From: a virus
Direction: 5' to 3' (one strand)
Length of the DNA stretch: 64,000 nucleotides
IMG/VR virus record: IMGVR_UViG_3300020437_000003
Coordinates: 81,972-145,971 of that record
The position numbers were made by a program, and so were the translations under genes. How positions within the stretch are numbered: the stretch's first letter is position 1; each line of letters begins with the position of its first letter. The notes under the pieces are model-generated. The model was not told the origin of the DNA. It saw only the letters and a program-made list of their open reading frames with translations, and did not search any database. Below are positions 60,766 to 64,000 of the stretch, one piece after another.

Positions 60766-60851
60766 GGCTGATTGGTGGAATTGGTATACACAACAGACTT
60801 AAAATCTGTCGCCCTTTGGGCTTGCGAGTTCGAGTCTCGCATCAGCTACCA
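60766..60851 (+). tRNA. tRNA-Leu (anticodon UAA)
   Basis: This 86-base class II tRNA has a seven-base acceptor pairing (GGCTGAT with ATCAGCT), loop CTTAAAA giving anticodon UAA, a long variable arm (GCCCTTTGGGC), the T loop TTCGAGT, and an encoded CCA. Confidence 0.92.
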
Positions 60852-61017
60852 TCTTTTATTTTACTGTGGAATCACAAATCGGTTCAAGTCCGTTAAGCAA
60901 GCTGGATGCACATTGATCACCACACCCTTGCGAGAAGTTCAGAAGTCTGGTTGAAGAGATTAATAGCTGCAGCTATCATGATTGTTCGACGGATGGAGGA
61001 TAGGCAAGGGCACTTTT
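60852..61017 (+). other. 166-base non-coding spacer between tRNAs
   Basis: No convincing coding frame or complete tRNA is present. There is a T-arm-like CGGTTCAAGTCCG (60883-60895) without other arms, and a 14-base perfect palindrome ATAGCTGCAGCTAT (60963-60976). It could be tRNA decay or part of a small RNA. Confidence 0.4.
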
Positions 61018-61094
61018 GGGCCTTTAGTTCAGTTGGTTAGAGCATCCCGCTCATAACGGGAGAGTCGTCGGTTCGAGTCCGACAGGGCCCACCA
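61018..61094 (+). tRNA. tRNA-Met or tRNA-Ile2 (anticodon CAU)
   Basis: This 77-base tRNA has acceptor GGGCCTT with AGGGCCC, loop CTCATAA giving anticodon CAU, T loop TTCGAGT and an encoded CCA. The acceptor resembles Ile2 tRNAs, whose CAU is changed to lysidine, so elongator Met against Ile2 cannot be settled by eye. Confidence 0.9.
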
Positions 61095-61119
61095 TTTAAC
61101 ATAACAAAAGGGAGAAAAT

Positions 61120-61305
61120 ATGTTAACTACAAGAGACAATAATGTGGCTGTGGCATTCTTTGCAGCCTCTCTGATTTCCGTCGCCTGCAGCATTTATGTC
61201 TGGGTTGCATCAAGTGCAGATCCGGCACACGCTGAAAGGTTTGGAATCTTTGTCGGTCTTTGGGCCCCAACACTTATGGGCTTGGCAAATTACTATCGGG
61301 AGTAG
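61120..61305 (+). CDS. Small membrane protein
   Basis: The 61-residue product starts after AAAGGGAG. It has two hydrophobic segments (NVAVAFFAASLISVACSIYV and IFVGLWAPTLMGLA). It could be a holin-like or superinfection-exclusion membrane protein; no motif decides. Confidence 0.55.
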   Translation: MLTTRDNNVAVAFFAASLISVACSIYVWVASSADPAHAERFGIFVGLWAPTLMGLANYYRE

Positions 61306-61308
61306 AAT

Positions 61309-61458
61309 ATGACAGGCAACCTTTATGAGTTCTTGGGGATGGCATCATTTGTAAGCACGGCAACTTTTTTTGTTGTCGGCTTACGGTGGTTTATCTTTAA
61401 GTTGGGCTCAACTAAAAAAGTAAGCGAAGAAACAAGTGGATATATTCAAAACAAATAA
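61309..61458 (+). CDS. Very small membrane protein
   Basis: The 49-residue frame starts at ATG 61309, three bases after the previous stop, behind GGGAG. It has one hydrophobic helix (MASFVSTATFFVVGLRWFIF, 11-30) and a charged C-terminus. It overlaps the next gene by 23 bases. With its neighbour it may form a pair of membrane peptides, as in spanin- or holin-like genes. Confidence 0.55.
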   Translation: MTGNLYEFLGMASFVSTATFFVVGLRWFIFKLGSTKKVSEETSGYIQNK

Positions 61459-61708
61459 ACTGTGGCAAGCACAAAATCTTTGTTTAAAGACTTTAGAAAT
61501 GAATCTCAAATCTTTAGAAGATGCTACCAAAGAGTTGCAAAGTAAAGTCAAGAATGATAAACTAGATGCATTCTACAGTCAGAATAGTGACTGCCTCGTT
61601 TATGCAACCAAAGTATGGAATTCTTGTTTAAGGCTTGCAGAGCTAAAAAAATTACAGTGGGAACTTGAGGGTAGAGATTCAGCAGGTAGACTTATTACGG
61701 AGGATTAA
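61436..61708 (+). CDS. Small helical protein
   Basis: The start is a GTG. The 90-residue product is helical, with repeated Leu/Lys (LCLKTLEMNLKSLEDATKEL) in coiled-coil-like spacing. It overlaps the small membrane protein gene, and the next gene starts directly after its stop. Function unknown. Confidence 0.5.
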   Translation: MDIFKTNKLWQAQNLCLKTLEMNLKSLEDATKELQSKVKNDKLDAFYSQNSDCLVYATKVWNSCLRLAELKKLQWELEGRDSAGRLITED

Positions 61709-61915
61709 ATGATCTACACAATTATTTATAGCAGTCAGAGTGGGAATGGAAGTTATACTTTTGTTTCCTCACACGATAAGAATGATGCTTGGTATGATTA
61801 TATTAATAATCACGCCGAGGAGGGGCAAGAGCCACTAGCAATCTGCCCGGGCAATATTGTTGTTTACTTTGAGGATTGTATTTCACCGGAGGAGTCTGGC
61901 AATGAAGCAAGCTAA
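61709..61915 (+). CDS. Small hypothetical protein
   Basis: The 68-residue product has a strand-rich start (MIYTIIYSSQSGNGSYTFV) and an acidic end. It overlaps the next gene by 14 bases. Function unknown. Confidence 0.5.
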   Translation: MIYTIIYSSQSGNGSYTFVSSHDKNDAWYDYINNHAEEGQEPLAICPGNIVVYFEDCISPEESGNEAS

Positions 61916-62315
61916 AGTACGCAAAGGCACCGTTGCATTTCTTAGGGATGACTCACATCTTCCTTTTGTTAACCTTGCAAAGTTTGAAACAATGGACAAA
62001 GCTTACACGATTCCACATTACTGGCGAGATCGTGATGGCAAAATGTCACACTTGTGGCATCTCGATCATCTTCCAAAGAATACTAAAGTTACCTGTATGC
62101 ACAGGGAGCGTGGGATGAAGCACACTTTTTGGGCTGTCACTGACCCCGAAAGTGAATCGATTGGTAAAGTGTTTGTTGTTGGGTTTCGTTTTGATGATCG
62201 CATTGAAATGGAGGATGAAATGTCTTTTCAATACGAGAATATTTCACCTTTCGTAAAGTATTCACTTTTGTCTGAAAAGTACTTGACAAAGAAGCAAGCA
62301 AAAGTTATGCTATAG
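61902..62315 (+). CDS. Conserved hypothetical beta-rich protein
   Basis: I choose the ATG at 61902 (MKQAKVRKG), spaced from GGAGGAG. The 137-residue product is basic and aromatic with many His (SHLWHLDHLPKN, MKHTFWAV). It ends in a segment that includes a tRNA promoter. Function unknown. Confidence 0.55.
   Translation: MKQAKVRKGTVAFLRDDSHLPFVNLAKFETMDKAYTIPHYWRDRDGKMSHLWHLDHLPKNTKVTCMHRERGMKHTFWAVTDPESESIGKVFVVGFRFDDRIEMEDEMSFQYENISPFVKYSLLSEKYLTKKQAKVML
62283..62311 (+). promoter_or_regulatory. Sigma-70-like promoter for tRNA-Arg and tRNA-Ile
   Basis: TTGACA (62283-62288), 17 bp, TATGCT (62306-62311), within the last codons of the preceding gene and 14 bases before tRNA-Arg. Confidence 0.65.
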
Positions 62316-62324
62316 AGGTATTAA

Positions 62325-62401
62325 GCACCCTTAGCTCAGTTGGATAGAGCATCGGCCTTCTAAGCCGAGGGTCGTAGGTTCGAGCCCTACAGGGTGTGCC
62401 A
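62325..62401 (+). tRNA. tRNA-Arg (anticodon UCU)
   Basis: This 77-base tRNA has acceptor GCACCCT with AGGGTGT, anticodon loop CTTCTAA giving UCU (reads AGA/AGG), T loop TTCGAGC and an encoded CCA. AGA codons are common in this phage, so it may compensate for host scarcity. Confidence 0.92.
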
Positions 62402-62408
62402 TTTCTTT

Positions 62409-62484
62409 GCGGGTGTAGCTCAGCGGTAAGAGCAGTCGTCTTATATGCGATTGGTCGCAGGTTCAAATCCTGCCACCCGTACCA
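62409..62484 (+). tRNA. tRNA-Ile (anticodon UAU)
   Basis: This 76-base tRNA has acceptor GCGGGTG with CACCCGT, anticodon loop CTTATAT giving UAU, which reads the AUA codon, T loop TTCAAAT and an encoded CCA. UAU-Ile tRNAs are rare in bacteria, where AUA is normally read by a lysidine-modified CAU tRNA. Confidence 0.85.
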
Positions 62485-62501
62485 CTTTATGTAATTTACT
62501 A

Positions 62502-62509
62502 ACTATTTA
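62502..62509 (+). promoter_or_regulatory. ACTATTTA motif downstream of tRNAs
   Basis: The octamer lies 16 bases before the ATG at 62525 and starts the last small-gene block. Confidence 0.4.
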
Positions 62510-62524
62510 TAATCGAGGCTTGCA

Positions 62525-62701
62525 ATGTCATATCATGATTCTTATTACCACTCCAAGTTAGAGGATAAAGGTATTTCTGTTGTTAATCCATTGCACGAGC
62601 AACAAAAACGCCTGTCTCAACTTGAAGATTTTCTTGCAGAAATCGCTAATGAAACCCAAGATCAGCGCTTGAAAGATAGAATCAATGATGTGCTAAAATG
62701 A
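62525..62701 (+). CDS. Small helical protein
   Basis: The 58-residue frame starts at ATG 62525 shortly after GAGG. It has a charged, helical C-terminus (QKRLSQLEDFLAEIANETQD). It overlaps the next gene by four bases (ATGA). Function unknown. Confidence 0.55.
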   Translation: MSYHDSYYHSKLEDKGISVVNPLHEQQKRLSQLEDFLAEIANETQDQRLKDRINDVLK

Positions 62702-62919
62702 AAGTCGGTGATCTGGTTACATATGTGCCTGAGCCGTCAGCACTTTTTAAGTGGGAAAGATATAGAGGCTTAGGTCAGCGCAGACCACCGGGGATTATTG
62801 TGGAGGCCATTGAGCACTCATATTCACATACCCCACGATTTAAAATACGTTGGCACACTGGTATAATCACTGAAGAGTGGGCGTCTTACTTAAAAATATA
62901 CGAAGATATGGAGGACTAA
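62698..62919 (+). CDS. SH3-like small protein, KVGDL family
   Basis: The 73-residue product begins MKVGDLVTYVPEP and has PPGIIVEAIEHSY, FKIRWHTGIITEEW and a short acidic end. The KVGDL start, GIIVE strand and a (R/V)W strand define the family. The barrel-like strand order resembles small RNA- or protein-binding SH3/KOW folds, but no biochemical role is known to me. Confidence 0.65.
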   Translation: MKVGDLVTYVPEPSALFKWERYRGLGQRRPPGIIVEAIEHSYSHTPRFKIRWHTGIITEEWASYLKIYEDMED

Positions 62920-62923
62920 TATT

Positions 62924-63163
62924 ATGATTTTAAAAACTTTTGTGCTTGTGGGTGTTATTGACTCTTTTGATTCACATTTTGCCTCCGTTGAGCTTAGTGC
63001 AAATCCTGCCTTAAATGGCGGACCAGCACAAGCAGTGATGCCAATTAACGCATTTCCTTGTGAAATTACGGAAGGGCAAAAGTTTTATGTGATTAAGATT
63101 CATGAAGACTCAGATACCGTTATTGTGTGTAATTTGGAGGATCAAAAAGAATTAAATGACTGA
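62924..63163 (+). CDS. Small hypothetical protein
   Basis: The 79-residue product has LKTFVLVGVIDSFDSHFASV, a strand-rich start, and FYVIKIHEDSDTVIVCNLED. It overlaps the next gene by eight bases. Function unknown. Confidence 0.5.
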   Translation: MILKTFVLVGVIDSFDSHFASVELSANPALNGGPAQAVMPINAFPCEITEGQKFYVIKIHEDSDTVIVCNLEDQKELND

Positions 63164-63326
63164 ACAACAGGAAAATATGATTAAGGAATGTATTGAATCT
63201 CACCATCGTATGATCAAGTTTCATAGGTCACAAATTATCAATCTGTCTCGTAAACTTATCAAACAAGACAGAATTATGGAGAGTTTCGATTACGATATTA
63301 TCAATAAAAGTAGGGGATCTGATTAA
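63156..63326 (+). CDS. Small helical basic protein
   Basis: The 56-residue frame starts at ATG 63156 behind AAAAAG-like purines, inside the end of the previous gene. It is helical and His/Lys-rich (HHRMIKFHRSQIINLSRKL). It overlaps the next SH3-like gene by 23 bases. Confidence 0.5.
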   Translation: MTEQQENMIKECIESHHRMIKFHRSQIINLSRKLIKQDRIMESFDYDIINKSRGSD

Positions 63327-63519
63327 GCTGCAATATGCTATGAAGAACCCATACGATCAATCGATTGAGGGATGGGGTGATCCGTTCATCGGCGTGATTG
63401 TTGAAGTTCCTTCCGATGACAGAACTTCGGTGCTTAAAATGTATTGTTTTGATGATATGAAGGAGCACATTCTTATGCCTGAAATAGATTTAATTGAGGT
63501 CATAAGTGAAAGTAGGTGA
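63304..63519 (+). CDS. SH3-like small protein, KVGDL family, non-standard start
   Basis: By alignment with its neighbours the frame begins at ATA 63304 (IKVGDLIKLQYA) and has PFIGVIVEVPSDD and the ending LIEVISESR. No ATG, GTG or TTG is in frame at the expected point, so start may be AUA or an upstream ATT (63289). The stop overlaps the start of the next paralogue. It could be expressed poorly or be decaying. Confidence 0.45.
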   Translation: MKVGDLIKLQYAMKNPYDQSIEGWGDPFIGVIVEVPSDDRTSVLKMYCFDDMKEHILMPEIDLIEVISESR

Positions 63520-63703
63520 TTTGATTTCTTTTAAGCCCAAGTCTTTCGGGGATGATGATTGGTCAAATCCGGGTATTATTATTGATTCTTACATTAGCAA
63601 AGGTTTTGAGAGGGATGAGGAAATTTGGATCGTCTGGATCAACGGACATAAGTGCTTAATTAATGAAAGAGTCGATGATGTTATAATTATCACAGGCTCT
63701 TGA
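63506..63703 (+). CDS. SH3-like small protein, KVGDL family
   Basis: The start is a GTG, reading GTG-AAA-GTA-GGT-GAT. The 65-residue product has MKVGDLISFKPKS, NPGIIIDSYIS, EIWIVWINGHK and a short C-terminus. Its first bases also encode the end (ISESR) of the preceding paralogue in another frame. Confidence 0.6.
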   Translation: MKVGDLISFKPKSFGDDDWSNPGIIIDSYISKGFERDEEIWIVWINGHKCLINERVDDVIIITGS

Positions 63704-63739
63704 CTTGCTTTTTGTTCTGATCAATGTTAAGTTATTTGT

Positions 63740-63922
63740 ATGAAGATTGGAAGTCTTGTAAGAATGCACACGCACCAAACTGGCTTTGTCGGTGTGGTTG
63801 TGAGTGTTAACAAAAGAGGCTACGGTCGAACCGCACTAGTTGGTGTTCGATGGATAGGAGGTTCCGGCAAGATTGATTGGGAACCAAAAGCTTGGTTGGA
63901 GGTTATCAGTGAAGGTGGGTGA
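63740..63922 (+). CDS. SH3-like small protein, KVGDL family
   Basis: The 60-residue product has MKIGSLVRMHTHQ, FVGVVVSVNK, VGVRWIGGSGK and the family ending WLEVISEGG. Its last bases encode the start of the next paralogue. Confidence 0.6.
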   Translation: MKIGSLVRMHTHQTGFVGVVVSVNKRGYGRTALVGVRWIGGSGKIDWEPKAWLEVISEGG

Positions 63923-64000
63923 TCTTGTGAGGTACAAGTTTGTACCTCATCCTTATGCTGATGAGGAGGTCAATCTTGGTGTTATTCTTGAGATTTCTAA
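63909..64000 (+). CDS. SH3-like small protein, KVGDL family, truncated by window end
   Basis: The start is a GTG inside the end of the preceding gene. The visible 30 residues (MKVGDLVRYKFVPHP, then LGVILEIS) match the family start and GVILE strand. The frame runs off the window. Confidence 0.6.
   Translation, partial: MKVGDLVRYKFVPHPYADEEVNLGVILEIS

Noticed and set aside
60880-60900. T-arm-like element as a further tRNA
   Set aside because: No acceptor, D or anticodon arm can be paired with it.
63699-63740. TTGACT before the 63740 gene as a promoter
   Set aside because: No -10-like hexamer occurs at 16-18 bp spacing.
1-64000. CRISPR arrays, insertion sequences, integrase or attachment sites
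   Set aside because: No regularly spaced repeats, transposase or integrase motifs were seen.

Overview
The window is a gene-dense, AT-rich stretch of a T4-like contractile-tailed phage genome (Caudoviricetes, myovirus morphology), probably marine. I assign this from a contractile tail sheath and tube, T4-type baseplate proteins, gp32, UvsX, gp41 and RNase H. No host chromosome or integration genes are visible. All genes I accept are on the + strand, closely packed and often overlapping by 1-30 bases. The genome departs from classical T4 in several ways: a bacterial-type DNA polymerase III alpha subunit, a short family-A polymerase lacking an exonuclease domain, a B12-dependent ribonucleotide reductase, and a large chaperone/protease set. 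A GapR-like small protein weakly hints at an alphaproteobacterial host.

Layout. 1-17253: virion genes (a truncated head or structural gene, neck/connector proteins, sheath, tube, tail chaperone pair with a possible frameshift, tape measure, tube cap, gp53-like wedge protein, large baseplate proteins). 17253-24033: replication and recombination (family-A polymerase fragment, a divergent FtsZ/tubulin-like protein, gp32, UvsX, RNase H, gp41 helicase). 24033-29702: ribonucleotide reductase, GroES-like co-chaperonin, lysis amidase, a secreted metzincin protease, two sugar-metabolism-like genes. 29764-35549: DNA polymerase III alpha, a ClpP-like protease, a J-domain protein, adenylosuccinate synthetase. 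35598-41116: GapR-like protein, dUTPase, a restriction/ParB/methyltransferase cluster, thioredoxin-like protein, IMP dehydrogenase/GMP reductase family enzyme. 41113-46831: a ribbon-helix-helix-like protein, a Cys-rich sigma-region-4-like protein, an acidic protein, a second ClpP-like protein, GroEL. 46828-49555: small genes, a degenerate adenine methyltransferase, phosphomannomutase. 49599-57504: a giant protein with a PcfJ-like segment, a membrane-anchored trypsin-like protease and tail-fibre-like proteins. 57517-64000: a nucleotidyltransferase, many small genes including a family of short SH3-like proteins, and four tRNAs.

Regulation. Ten good sigma-70-like promoters (TTGACN, 16-17 bp, TATAAT-like) precede early-type genes or tRNAs. 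A separate octamer, ACTATTTA, lies 16-59 bases ahead of eight genes, mostly virion genes, and is a candidate late promoter element. At two places a terminator hairpin is built over the promoter, so that read-through from upstream would stop while transcripts starting there would escape. The genes suggest a phage that brings its own replisome core, nucleotide supply at the IMP branch point, protein-folding and protein-degradation machinery, DNA methylation with a possible nuclease partner, and cell-wall and protein hydrolysis for lysis.
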